A stretch of DNA of 64,000 nucleotides, taken from JAWXBA01 sp048499805. GTDB taxonomy: Bacteria > Gemmatimonadota > Gemmatimonadetes > Gemmatimonadales > GWC2-71-9. How positions within the stretch are numbered: position 1 is the first letter of the stretch; the number at the start of each line of letters is the position of its first letter. The stretch lies in NCBI GenBank assembly GCA_048499805.1, contig JASNZF010000007.1, positions 88,253-152,252 of the forward strand, given 5' to 3'. A program made the position numbers and the translations under genes. The notes under the pieces are model-generated. The model saw only the letters and a program-made list of their open reading frames with translations. It was not told the DNA's origin and did no database searches. Shown here one piece after another: positions 16,559-24,492 of this stretch.

Positions 16559-17956
16559 ATGTGCGGCATCATCGGGGTCTCCGCCATCCCAGACGCAGCC
16601 CGGCTCACCTACCTCGGGCTGTATGCCCTGCAGCACCGGGGCCAGGAGAGCGCGGGGATCGTCGCCCTCGACACCGATGGCGTGCCGCGGATCCACCGGG
16701 GAATGGGGCTGATCGCCGAGCACATTGACGACGCGGTCCTGCGCACCCTGCCCGGGGACGTCGCCATCGGGCACACCCGCTACGCTACCGCCGGCAGCAC
16801 CGTGCTGGCCAATGCCCAGCCCTGCCTGGTCAACTTCCGGGGCGGGCCGCTGACCCTGGCCCACAACGGCAACCTGACCAACGCCGTCGCCCTCAAGCGC
16901 GAGCTGGTCGAGGCCGGCGCCATCTTCAGTTCCTCCAGCGACTCGGAGGTGATCGTCCACCTGATCGCGCGGTCACCGGCCGACAGTCCGGAAGACCAGA
17001 TCCGCGACGCCCTGACCCAGGTCGAGGGTGCCTACAGCCTCGTGATGACGGTCGGGCGTGACCTCTACGCCATCGTCGACCCCCGCGGCTTCCGGCCGCT
17101 GGTGCTCGGCCAGCTCGGCGAGGGGATGATCGTGGCCTCGGAGACCTGTGCCCTCGATCTCGTGGGCGCGGTGAAGGTGCGGGAACTCCAGCCGGGCGAG
17201 TTCATCCGGATCCGGGACGGGGTGGTGGAGTCGCTCCGGACCCTCCAGCCTGCCCCCGCAGCCACCCGATGCGTCTTCGAACTGGTCTACTTCGCCCGGC
17301 CGGACAGCACCGTCTTCCACCGTTCGGTGGATGCGGTCCGCCGGGAACTCGGCCGCCAGCTGGCCGCCGAGCACCCGGTCCCCAACGGGGAGGTGGTCTT
17401 CAGCGTCCCGGACAGCGCCAACGCCATGGCCCTCGGCTTCAGCGAGGCCTCCGGGATCAAGCTCGAGCACGGCCTGATCCGGAACCACTACGTGGGCCGC
17501 ACCTTCATCAACCCCACCCAGGCGCTCCGGGTGGCCAAGGTCCGGATCAAGTTCAATCCGGTCCGCGAGGTCATCGAGGGGCGTTCGGTCGTCGTCGTGG
17601 ATGACTCCCTGGTGCGCGGGACGACCAGCAAGGGGTTGGTGGCGATGATTCGGGGGGCCGGGGCCCGCGAGGTGCACTTCCGGTTCGCCTCGCCACCGAT
17701 CACCGGCCCCTGCCATTACGGGATCGACACTCCCACCCGCGAGGAACTGATCGCCGCCACGCACTCGATCGAGGAGATTCGCGAGTACCTGGGCGTGGAC
17801 TCGCTCGGCTACATCTCGCTCGACGGGATGCTGCGGGCCGCGGGCGGGCGCGAGGGGTTCTGCCACGCCTGCTTCTCCGGCGACTACCCCATCGCCGTCG
17901 GCGACGACCAACCGGCCGCCCGCCACCTGGACCCCGTCACCGTGAGCCACCCATGA
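16559..17956 (+). CDS. purF: Amidophosphoribosyltransferase
   Basis: 465 residues. The nucleophile is Cys2 directly after Met, so there is no propeptide beyond the initiator Met. The PRPP loop is VVVDDSLVRGTTSKG. Four cysteines fit the Fe-S type of the enzyme: one in ATRCVFEL, one in GPCHYGID and two in FCHACFSGDYP. The enzyme makes phosphoribosylamine from PRPP and glutamine and releases pyrophosphate, the committed step of purine synthesis. Its stop overlaps ppdK by 4 nt, which is notable because PPDK can consume pyrophosphate. Confidence 0.97.
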   Translation: MCGIIGVSAIPDAARLTYLGLYALQHRGQESAGIVALDTDGVPRIHRGMGLIAEHIDDAVLRTLPGDVAIGHTRYATAGSTVLANAQPCLVNFRGGPLTLAHNGNLTNAVALKRELVEAGAIFSSSSDSEVIVHLIARSPADSPEDQIRDALTQVEGAYSLVMTVGRDLYAIVDPRGFRPLVLGQLGEGMIVASETCALDLVGAVKVRELQPGEFIRIRDGVVESLRTLQPAPAATRCVFELVYFARPDSTVFHRSVDAVRRELGRQLAAEHPVPNGEVVFSVPDSANAMALGFSEASGIKLEHGLIRNHYVGRTFINPTQALRVAKVRIKFNPVREVIEGRSVVVVDDSLVRGTTSKGLVAMIRGAGAREVHFRFASPPITGPCHYGIDTPTREELIAATHSIEEIREYLGVDSLGYISLDGMLRAAGGREGFCHACFSGDYPIAVGDDQPAARHLDPVTVSHP

Positions 17957-20610
17957 CCGATGGCCGCCTGGTCTTCAGCTTCGGGCAGGGCCGGGCCGAG
18001 GGCACCTCGGCCATGAAGGAGATCCTCGGCGGCAAGGGTGCCGGCCTGGCCGAGATGACCAACATCGGCATCCCCGTCCCCCCCGGCTTCACCATCTCCG
18101 CCTCCCTCTGCGCCAGCTGGCTCGAGACCCGCACCCTGCACCCGCGGCTCCGGAGCCAGGTCGACGTGGCGCTCCAGCGGGTGGAGTCGATCACCGGGCG
18201 CGTCTTTGGCGATCCGCAGCGCCCGCTGCTGGTCTCGGTGCGGTCCGGCTCCGCCGTCTCCATGCCCGGGATGATGGAGACCATCCTCAACCTTGGGCTC
18301 AACGACACCACGGTCGAGGCCCTGGGCCGCGAGAGCGGCAACGCCGTCTTCGCCTGCGACACCTACCGGCGCTTCGTGCAGATGTACGGCAGCGTCGTGC
18401 ACGAGGTGCCCAAGGCCGCCTTCGAGGAGCGACTCGCCGCCGCCCGTGCCGCCCGGGGCGTGGCCCGGGACATCGACCTGCCCGCGGAGGACCTGCTAGC
18501 GCTGGCCCACGCCTACAAGGCGCTCATCGCCGAGCAATCGGGGCAGCCCTTCCCCGAGGACCCGCGCGACCAGCTGTGGGGGGCCATCGAGGCGGTCTTC
18601 GAGAGCTGGAACACCCGGCGGGCCCAGGACTACCGCAAGCTGCACGACATCCCCGAAACCCTCGGCACCGCAGTCAACATCATGGCGATGGTGTTCGGGA
18701 ACATGGGCGAGGACTCGGGAACCGGGGTGGCGTTCACCCGGGACCCCTCCACCGGCGAGCGGGTGCTGTACGGCGAGTTCCTCCTCAACGCCCAGGGCGA
18801 GGACGTTGTCAGCGGCACCCGGACCCCACTCCCGATTGCCCAGCTGCGATCGGCGATGCCCGCGGCGTGCACCGAACTGGAGCGAGTGGCGCAGACCCTG
18901 GAGCGGCACTTCCGCGACGTCCAGGACCTCGAGTTCACGATCGAGCGGGGCACCCTCTACCTGCTGCAGACCCGGCGCGGCCAGCGCACCGGACACGCCG
19001 CGGTCCGCATCGCCTGCGAAATGGTCGAGGAGGGGCTGATCTCGCCCGAGGAGGCGGTGGCCCGCATCCCCCCCAAGGACCTCGAGCAGCTGCTGCACCC
19101 CACCATCGACCCGAAGGAGACCCTCGAGCTCCTCGCCACCGGCCTGCCCGCCTCCCCCGGTGCCGCCTCCGGCATGGCGGTGTTCGATGCGGACACCGCC
19201 GAGGCCCGCGGCCGCCAGGGCGAGGCGGTGATCCTGGTGCGGCGCGAGACCAGCCCCGAGGACTTCCATGGCATGGTGCGCGCCAAGGCGATCCTGACCG
19301 CACGCGGCGGGATGACCTCCCACGCCGCGGTCGTCGCGCGGGGGATGGGCATCCCCTGCGTTGCCGGAGCCCACGACCTGGAGATCGACGAAGCCGCCGG
19401 CCGATTCACCGTCGGCAAGCGGGTGATCCATGCCGGCGACTGGATCACCGTCGACGGGGCAACCGGCAAGGTCCTTCTCGGACAGGCCAAGCTGATTCCC
19501 GCCGAGGTGACGGACAACTTCGCCAAGCTGCTGGGGTGGGCGGACAAGACCCGCCACCTCCGGGTCCGGGTCAACGCCGACACCCCCGCGGACGCCCACC
19601 GCGGCCGCGACTTCGGCGCGGAGGGGATCGGGCTCTGCCGGACCGAGCACATGTTCTTCCAGGGCGACAGGATCCATGCCATGCGCGAGATGATCCTCGC
19701 CCAAGATCCCGCTGGTCGCCAGCGCGCGCTCGCCAAGCTGCTGCCGATGCAGCGGGCCGACTTCGAGGGGATCTTCCGCGCCATGGAGGGCTATCCCGTC
19801 ACGATCCGCCTGCTCGACCCGCCCCTCCATGAATTTCTCCCCAAGGGCGCCGAGGAGATCGCGGTGGTGGCCCGGGAGATGGGGCGCGAACCGGAGGAGG
19901 TGGCGCGCATCGTCGCCGACCTGTCGGAGATCAACCCGATGCTTGGCCTTCGGGGATGCCGGCTGGGGATCATCTACCCCGAGGTGACCGCCATGCAGGT
20001 GCGGGCCATCTTCGAGGCCGCCTGTGCCGTGGCCGCCCGGAAGGGCCGCGTGATGCCCGAGGTGATGATCCCGCTGGTCGCCCACGTGGTCGAGTTCCGG
20101 CGCCAGGCACTGGTGGTGCGCCAGGTCGCCGAGGAGGTCTTCCGCGAACGGCAGATCACCGTCCCCTACCTCCTCGGGACCATGATCGAGTTGCCGCGCG
20201 CGGCGCTCACCGCCGATGAGATTGCCCGCGAGGCGCAGTTCATTTCCTTCGGCACCAACGACCTGACCCAGACCACCTGGGGCCTCTCTCGCGACGATGC
20301 CGGCCGTTTCCTGCCCGAGTACCTCGAGCGCGGGATCATCGAGAACGATCCGTTCATGGTGCTCGATGAGGGGGGCGTCGGGAAGCTCGTCGCCATGGCC
20401 GTCGAACTGGGCCGGGGTACCCGCCCCGACCTGAAGATTGGGATCTGCGGCGAGCACGGCGGCGAGCCCCGGGCCATCGCCTTCTGCGAGGCCCAGAAGA
20501 TGAACTACGTTTCCTGCTCGCCGTTCCGGGTGCCGATCGCCCGGCTCGCCGCGGGCCAGGCCGCCTTGGCGGAACGCGGAACCATGGACCGGACGAGGGC
20601 CACCGTATGA
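17953..20610 (+). CDS. ppdK: Pyruvate, phosphate dikinase
   Basis: 885 residues, full length. The N-terminal ATP-grasp domain has FSFGQGRAEG and GGKGAGLAEM. The phosphohistidine is H457 in GGMTSHAAVVARGMG. The C-terminal PEP/pyruvate barrel has the general acid C832 in GICGEHGGEP. It interconverts pyruvate + ATP + Pi with PEP + AMP + PPi. It is embedded between purF and purE with ATGA overlaps at both ends. PurF releases PPi, so the neighbour could recycle it into ATP in the glycolytic direction, an inference from context. No regulatory PDRP gene is nearby. Confidence 0.97.
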   Translation: MTDGRLVFSFGQGRAEGTSAMKEILGGKGAGLAEMTNIGIPVPPGFTISASLCASWLETRTLHPRLRSQVDVALQRVESITGRVFGDPQRPLLVSVRSGSAVSMPGMMETILNLGLNDTTVEALGRESGNAVFACDTYRRFVQMYGSVVHEVPKAAFEERLAAARAARGVARDIDLPAEDLLALAHAYKALIAEQSGQPFPEDPRDQLWGAIEAVFESWNTRRAQDYRKLHDIPETLGTAVNIMAMVFGNMGEDSGTGVAFTRDPSTGERVLYGEFLLNAQGEDVVSGTRTPLPIAQLRSAMPAACTELERVAQTLERHFRDVQDLEFTIERGTLYLLQTRRGQRTGHAAVRIACEMVEEGLISPEEAVARIPPKDLEQLLHPTIDPKETLELLATGLPASPGAASGMAVFDADTAEARGRQGEAVILVRRETSPEDFHGMVRAKAILTARGGMTSHAAVVARGMGIPCVAGAHDLEIDEAAGRFTVGKRVIHAGDWITVDGATGKVLLGQAKLIPAEVTDNFAKLLGWADKTRHLRVRVNADTPADAHRGRDFGAEGIGLCRTEHMFFQGDRIHAMREMILAQDPAGRQRALAKLLPMQRADFEGIFRAMEGYPVTIRLLDPPLHEFLPKGAEEIAVVAREMGREPEEVARIVADLSEINPMLGLRGCRLGIIYPEVTAMQVRAIFEAACAVAARKGRVMPEVMIPLVAHVVEFRRQALVVRQVAEEVFRERQITVPYLLGTMIELPRAALTADEIAREAQFISFGTNDLTQTTWGLSRDDAGRFLPEYLERGIIENDPFMVLDEGGVGKLVAMAVELGRGTRPDLKIGICGEHGGEPRAIAFCEAQKMNYVSCSPFRVPIARLAAGQAALAERGTMDRTRATV

Positions 20611-21104
20611 GCCATCCGCTGGTGGGTGTGGTCATGGGCAGCACCTCCGACTGGGAGGTCATGCGGCATGCCGTCGCGCGGCTCGAGCAGTTCCAGGTGC
20701 CCCATGAGGCCCGGGTGGTCTCCGCCCACCGCACTCCCGACCTGCTGAATGCGTACGCCGCTGGGGCCGAGGGGCGCGGACTCAGGTGCATCATCGCCGG
20801 CGCGGGCGGCGCGGCCCACCTGCCGGGGATGCTCGCGGCGCAGACCACCGTGCCCGTCCTCGGGGTTCCGGTGCCGTCCCGCCACCTCAAGGGGATGGAC
20901 TCGCTGCTCAGCATCGTCCAGATGCCCGCCGGCGTCCCCGTGGCCACCTTTGCCATCGGTGAGGCCGGCGCGCACAACGCCGGGCTGTTCGCCGTGGCGC
21001 TCCTGGCCGGGAGCGACCCCGCCCTGGCATCCGCTCTCGCCGCCTTCCGCGCGGAACAGGAAGCCACGGTGCTCGGCTCGGTCCTCCCGCCTCCCGCGCC
21101 ATGA
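20607..21104 (+). CDS. purE: N5-CAIR mutase (class I PurE)
   Basis: 165 residues. The class-I signature GSTSDWEVM opens the protein, with SAHRTPDLL and the GAGGAAHLPGM loop. It moves the carboxylate of N5-CAIR to C4 of the ring. The partner purK follows with a 4-nt overlap, confirming the two-enzyme bacterial route rather than the metazoan single PurE. Confidence 0.96.
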   Translation: MSHPLVGVVMGSTSDWEVMRHAVARLEQFQVPHEARVVSAHRTPDLLNAYAAGAEGRGLRCIIAGAGGAAHLPGMLAAQTTVPVLGVPVPSRHLKGMDSLLSIVQMPAGVPVATFAIGEAGAHNAGLFAVALLAGSDPALASALAAFRAEQEATVLGSVLPPPAP

Positions 21105-22240
21105 TCCTCCCCGGGGCGACCATCGGCCTCCTGGGGGGAGGCCAGCTCGGCAGGATGTTCACCGCTCGGGCCCGGACCATGGGCTACCGGGTCTGGGTCC
21201 TCGACCCCGATCCCCTGAGCCCCGCCGGTCACTTGGCCGACCGACACCTGCACGCTCCCTACGACGATCCCGCCGCGCTCGAGGCCCTTGCAACCGGCTG
21301 CGCCGTCATCACCACCGAGTTCGAGAACGTGCCCGCCGAGACCCTGCGTGAGCTGGCCAGTCGCTGCCCGGTGTATCCGCCCGCCCACGCCGTCGCCATC
21401 GCGCAGGACCGGATCCTCGAGAAGCAGTTCCTCCGGGCACAGGGGTTTCCCACCACCCACTATGCCCCGGTGCTGACGGCGGCGGACATCCTTCCCGCCT
21501 GGGAGGCGACCGGCGGTCCGGCACTGCTCAAGACCAGTCGGCTCGGCTACGATGGCAAGGGACAGGCGCCGGTGCAGTCACCGGGAGAGGCGGCGGCGGC
21601 CTTTGAGCGGTTCGGGGCAGTGCCGTGCGTCCTCGAGCGGCGGCTGGAGCTGGAATCCGAGCTGTCGGTGGTGCTGGCCCGCGGGGAACATGGCAACCTG
21701 ATGGCCTTCCCGACCGGTGAGAACCGCCACGTCGAGGGGATCCTGGAGACCACCATGGTGCCGGCCGGGATCGGTCCGGCACTGGCGGCCGAGGCCCAGC
21801 GGCTCGCGGGGGATCTGGCCGCGGCGCTGGAGTACGTCGGGGTGCTTGGCGTGGAGTTGTTCGTGGCCAATGGGGGACGGCTCTACGTCAACGAGATCGC
21901 CCCGAGACCCCACAACAGCGGACACTTCACCCAGGATGCCTGTGTCACCTGCCAGTTCGAGCAGCAGCTCCGGGCCATCTGCGGCCTGCCGCTCGGCAGC
22001 CCGGAGCTGCTCTCACCGGTGGCGATGATCAACCTGCTGGGCGAGTTGTGGGCCGAGGGCGAGCCGCGCTGGGACCATCTCCTGCGCGACCCGGGCGCCA
22101 AGCTGCACCTCTATGGGAAGCAGGAACCCCGACCCGGCCGCAAGATGGGACACGTGAACATTCTGGCGCCCTCGGCCGAGCGCGCCCGCGAACGCGCCTG
22201 GGATGCGCGCCGGGTCCTGACCGAGCCCAAGGGCCGCTGA
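21101..22240 (+). CDS. purK: N5-CAIR synthetase
   Basis: 379 residues. ATP-grasp enzyme with the Rossmann start GATIGLLGGGQLGRM, the ENVPAETL stretch, GYDGKGQ of the ATP loop and NEIAPRPHNSGH near the active site. It carboxylates AIR with bicarbonate and ATP. It is the last gene of the run. Its stop lies in an 18-bp palindrome shared with the stop of the convergent TPR gene, only 4 bp away. Confidence 0.96.
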   Translation: MILPGATIGLLGGGQLGRMFTARARTMGYRVWVLDPDPLSPAGHLADRHLHAPYDDPAALEALATGCAVITTEFENVPAETLRELASRCPVYPPAHAVAIAQDRILEKQFLRAQGFPTTHYAPVLTAADILPAWEATGGPALLKTSRLGYDGKGQAPVQSPGEAAAAFERFGAVPCVLERRLELESELSVVLARGEHGNLMAFPTGENRHVEGILETTMVPAGIGPALAAEAQRLAGDLAAALEYVGVLGVELFVANGGRLYVNEIAPRPHNSGHFTQDACVTCQFEQQLRAICGLPLGSPELLSPVAMINLLGELWAEGEPRWDHLLRDPGAKLHLYGKQEPRPGRKMGHVNILAPSAERARERAWDARRVLTEPKGR

Positions 22241-22251
22241 GCGCTCAGCGG
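22234..22251. terminator. Perfect 18-bp palindrome containing both convergent stop codons
   Basis: CCGCTGAGCGCTCAGCGG reads the same on both strands. Each half contains the CGC-TGA end of one gene: purK on plus, the TPR gene on minus. There is no U-run on either side. It could act as a two-way hairpin between the 15-kb pur run and the opposing gene. Confidence 0.5.
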
Positions 22252-23819
22252 TCCTGGCGTCGCGGCGGGGGGCCGCCCGCCGCGAGCCGGAAGAGAGTTC
22301 GCCATTCCGGATCGGCCCCGGCAGCCTGGGCCTCCCACTGCTCGACCGCCCGCCGCGCCACCGCCGCCTGCCCCGCAGCGCGGGCACTCCGCGCCAGCCC
22401 CAGCAACGACAGCGCCCGGCCCGGTGCCAGTTCCAGGGCACCCTGGAACGCCCTCACGGCGCCGGCCGGGTTCGAGGCAGCCAAAAGCTGGCCCAGGAAC
22501 TCGTGACTTGGCTGGGTCACGTTCGGCGGGCCGAACTCCATCGGGAGCCGCTCCTGGATGCCGGCCGCGCGCCGCAGGGTGGCGATCGCCTCGGTGCGCC
22601 GGCCACCCGCCAGCTGGCGATAGGCAGCCAGTTCCAGGAGCTGGACCTCGAGCGGGCTGAGGAACGGATCCTCCGGCGCCTCGGCGTGCAGCGCATCACG
22701 CAGCCTGGCCATGGCGCCACGGGCCGAGTCCAGCCCGGCCACATGCTGCACCTGGAACGCGGCGAGGCCCCTGAAGTAGAGCTCGGGGGCCTGGGCCTCG
22801 GCTGGCAGGCCCTCGACATCGATCACCCAGAGCGCCGGCCCGTCGCCCCATCGGTCGGTGGTCAGGACGTGGGCCAGCCGCATCCAGGCCAGGCCCCCCT
22901 CACGCCGGAGCCGCTGGCTTTCCATGTTGACCCGCATCTCGTCGAGGAAGGCCTCCGCCTCGGCGATTCGCCCCTGCTGCAGCAGGCCGTAGTGCAGCCA
23001 GCTGGTGTAGTGCCCCGGGACCCGGGCTGTCAGGTCCATGGCGACGGTGTTCTGCGACACAACCTCCTCCCACATGCCGAGGGCGAGGAAGATGTGCGTT
23101 GTCATGTGCTGGGCATGTGCCGCGTCGGGTGCAATCGTTCGGTAGGCGCGGGCAGCGGGCAGGCCCAGGTTGGCATGGTCCGGATCGTCCCAGGCGTGGA
23201 TCAGGTAGTGCGCGGCGCCAGGGTGCTCGGGATTGGCGGCGAAGACCATGTCGGCCCACGCCGCGGCCCGCCGGTAGGTTGCGGTGTCGCGCACCCCCTG
23301 GCTCAGCCCGATCAGGGCCAGTGCATAGAACGCCTTCGCCTCCAGGTCGTCAGGGTGCTGGCGGACCAGGCGCTCCATGGCGGCAGCGTAGAGCGTGTCC
23401 CGCTGGGCCTTGCTCCCATCCCCGTACAGCACCTCCGCCGCCTCGAGATACATCTGCTCCCGATGGGTCGGGGCCCGCTCGCGCCGGGCCGCCGGGGTGG
23501 GCGCCAGCCGCGCGAGCACCGCCCGTGCCGCTGGCAGGTCCTGCTCGTTCCAGACCGGATGGGTGTGGGTCATCGCCTCGCCCCAGTAGGCCAGGGCGAA
23601 CCCGGGATCGAGTCGCTGGGACCGCTGGAACGCTGCGGCGGCCCGCGGGTACTCGAAGCTGTGCATCCAGAGGACGCCGGTCACGAACTCGCGGTGCGCC
23701 TCGGGCGTGGCGCTGGCAGGGAAGTCGATCCGGCCCAGTTGCGGGGCCCCGCCCTGCGCGAGGGCGGCGGGGCACCAGAGCGTGGCGAGCAGGCCCAACA
23801 ACGGGAGGGAACGGGTCAT
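22245..23819 (-). CDS. Secreted TPR-repeat protein of unknown function
   Basis: 524 residues from the ATG of MTRSLPLLGLLATLW, a Sec signal ending near ALAQGG. The mature protein is all-helical with TPR-like repeats throughout (FEYPRAAAAFQRSQRLDPGFALAYWG, EAKAFYALALIGLSQG, AVRAFQGALELAPGRALSLLGLAR). Conserved-looking His-rich spots (HTHPVW, HAQHMTTHIFLALGMW, HYTSWLHYG) recur in this family of uncharacterised exported TPR proteins. The longer upstream frame has no support. It stands alone, converging on purK. Likely periplasmic; role not known. Confidence 0.85.
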   Translation of the reverse strand: MTRSLPLLGLLATLWCPAALAQGGAPQLGRIDFPASATPEAHREFVTGVLWMHSFEYPRAAAAFQRSQRLDPGFALAYWGEAMTHTHPVWNEQDLPAARAVLARLAPTPAARRERAPTHREQMYLEAAEVLYGDGSKAQRDTLYAAAMERLVRQHPDDLEAKAFYALALIGLSQGVRDTATYRRAAAWADMVFAANPEHPGAAHYLIHAWDDPDHANLGLPAARAYRTIAPDAAHAQHMTTHIFLALGMWEEVVSQNTVAMDLTARVPGHYTSWLHYGLLQQGRIAEAEAFLDEMRVNMESQRLRREGGLAWMRLAHVLTTDRWGDGPALWVIDVEGLPAEAQAPELYFRGLAAFQVQHVAGLDSARGAMARLRDALHAEAPEDPFLSPLEVQLLELAAYRQLAGGRRTEAIATLRRAAGIQERLPMEFGPPNVTQPSHEFLGQLLAASNPAGAVRAFQGALELAPGRALSLLGLARSARAAGQAAVARRAVEQWEAQAAGADPEWRTLFRLAAGGPPPRRQDR

Positions 23820-24020
23820 GACCGGATCCGTGGCGCAGGAGCTCGATATGATCGGGAACGATGCGATGGGAAGGCACCTGGGCACGCAGGAGGACCGCGA
23901 AGGACACGAGGGTGGAACGGGGTACACCCCACTCCACCCCCGTCGGTCAGGTTCCGGCCGCCCCGGCTCGTGGCGCTTCCGCCATCGATGGGACTTCTCG
24001 CTTCTCACTTCTCACTGCGA
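23820..24020. other. Gap between the TPR gene and the tmRNA 3' end
   Basis: About 200 bp without a coding frame I can support. It holds a GGACCGCGAAGGACACGAG phrase near 23893 and a TTCTCACTTCTCACT short direct repeat near 24003-24017, just past the tmRNA 3' end. No convincing promoter for the TPR gene is visible. Confidence 0.5.
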
Positions 24021-24381
24021 TGGAGGCGCAGGGAATCGAACCCTGGTCCGAATCAGCTTCCACTACGATGTCTACGTGCGTAGACCGGTATTCCTGCCCT
24101 CGCCTCGATCCGGTCACCGACCATCCTGACCGAGACTGACCTCCCTTGAATCTCGCCCGTCGCGCGGGAGGACCACGCCGGACCAGCCCGAATTTGCGAT
24201 CCGATGCCGCCGCCTCAGGCGAGCTGCAAACATCGGAGGTGCGTAAGCGAGCTTAGCTCAGCTTAGGCAGCCAGTGCCAGTTGAGAGTTGGCAAATGACT
24301 CTTTCCACGGGGATTAGCCAGGACCATGGACCTGGGCACGCGATCGCAGTTTCTACCAACCCGTCGAAGCCAGTCGCCCCC
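24021..24381 (-). ncRNA. ssrA: Transfer-messenger RNA (tmRNA), tag ANSQLALAA
   Basis: 361 nt read by hand. The 5' end GGGGGCGACTGGCTTCGACG pairs with the 3' end (CGCCTCC plus discriminator A) to form a 7-bp acceptor stem with one G-U. The D-like CTTCGACGGG and the T arm CAGGG-TTCGATT-CCCTG are present; CCA is not encoded. The tag frame runs 24294 to 24265: Ala-Asn-Ser-Gln-Leu-Ala-Leu-Ala-Ala-stop. An A sits at -4 from the GCC resume codon, as known for tmRNA. A hairpin GTCTACG/CGTAGAC lies before the tRNA-like 3' part. With SmpB it rescues stalled ribosomes and tags the peptide for proteolysis. Confidence 0.95.
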
Positions 24382-24393
24382 GGGTGTCCCTGA

Positions 24394-24399
24394 AAGATA
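24394..24399 (-). promoter_or_regulatory. Candidate ssrA -10 box (TATCTT)
   Basis: GATTATCTTTC on the minus strand, with the hexamer ending 12 nt before the tmRNA 5' end. No TTG-type -35 is found at 16-18 nt; a G-rich repeat arm (plus-strand sense) occupies that region. Confidence 0.45.
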
Positions 24400-24410
24400 A
24401 TCGCATCGGC

Positions 24411-24458
24411 TGGGGAATGGGGACGCAAGGGCTGGGGATTGGGGCCGGGGGGGCTGGC
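24411..24458. repeat. G-rich intergenic arm (GGGGAATGG / GGGGCTGG type)
   Basis: Runs of three to seven G separated by AAT, AC, CT or ATT, between the GGDEF gene stop and the ssrA promoter. It belongs with the other G-rich arms at 34.9, 48.4, 60.8 and 63.7 kb. No clear C-rich partner arm is seen here. Confidence 0.6.
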
Positions 24459-24492
24459 CGGGGTGCATTGCCGGGGGGACGGCCCGGACCGG

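Noticed and set aside
24021..24110. Possible tRNA gene on the minus strand
   Set aside because: The T arm and acceptor 3' half are there, but the 5' partner is 300 nt away with a tag frame between, so it is the tRNA-like end of tmRNA.
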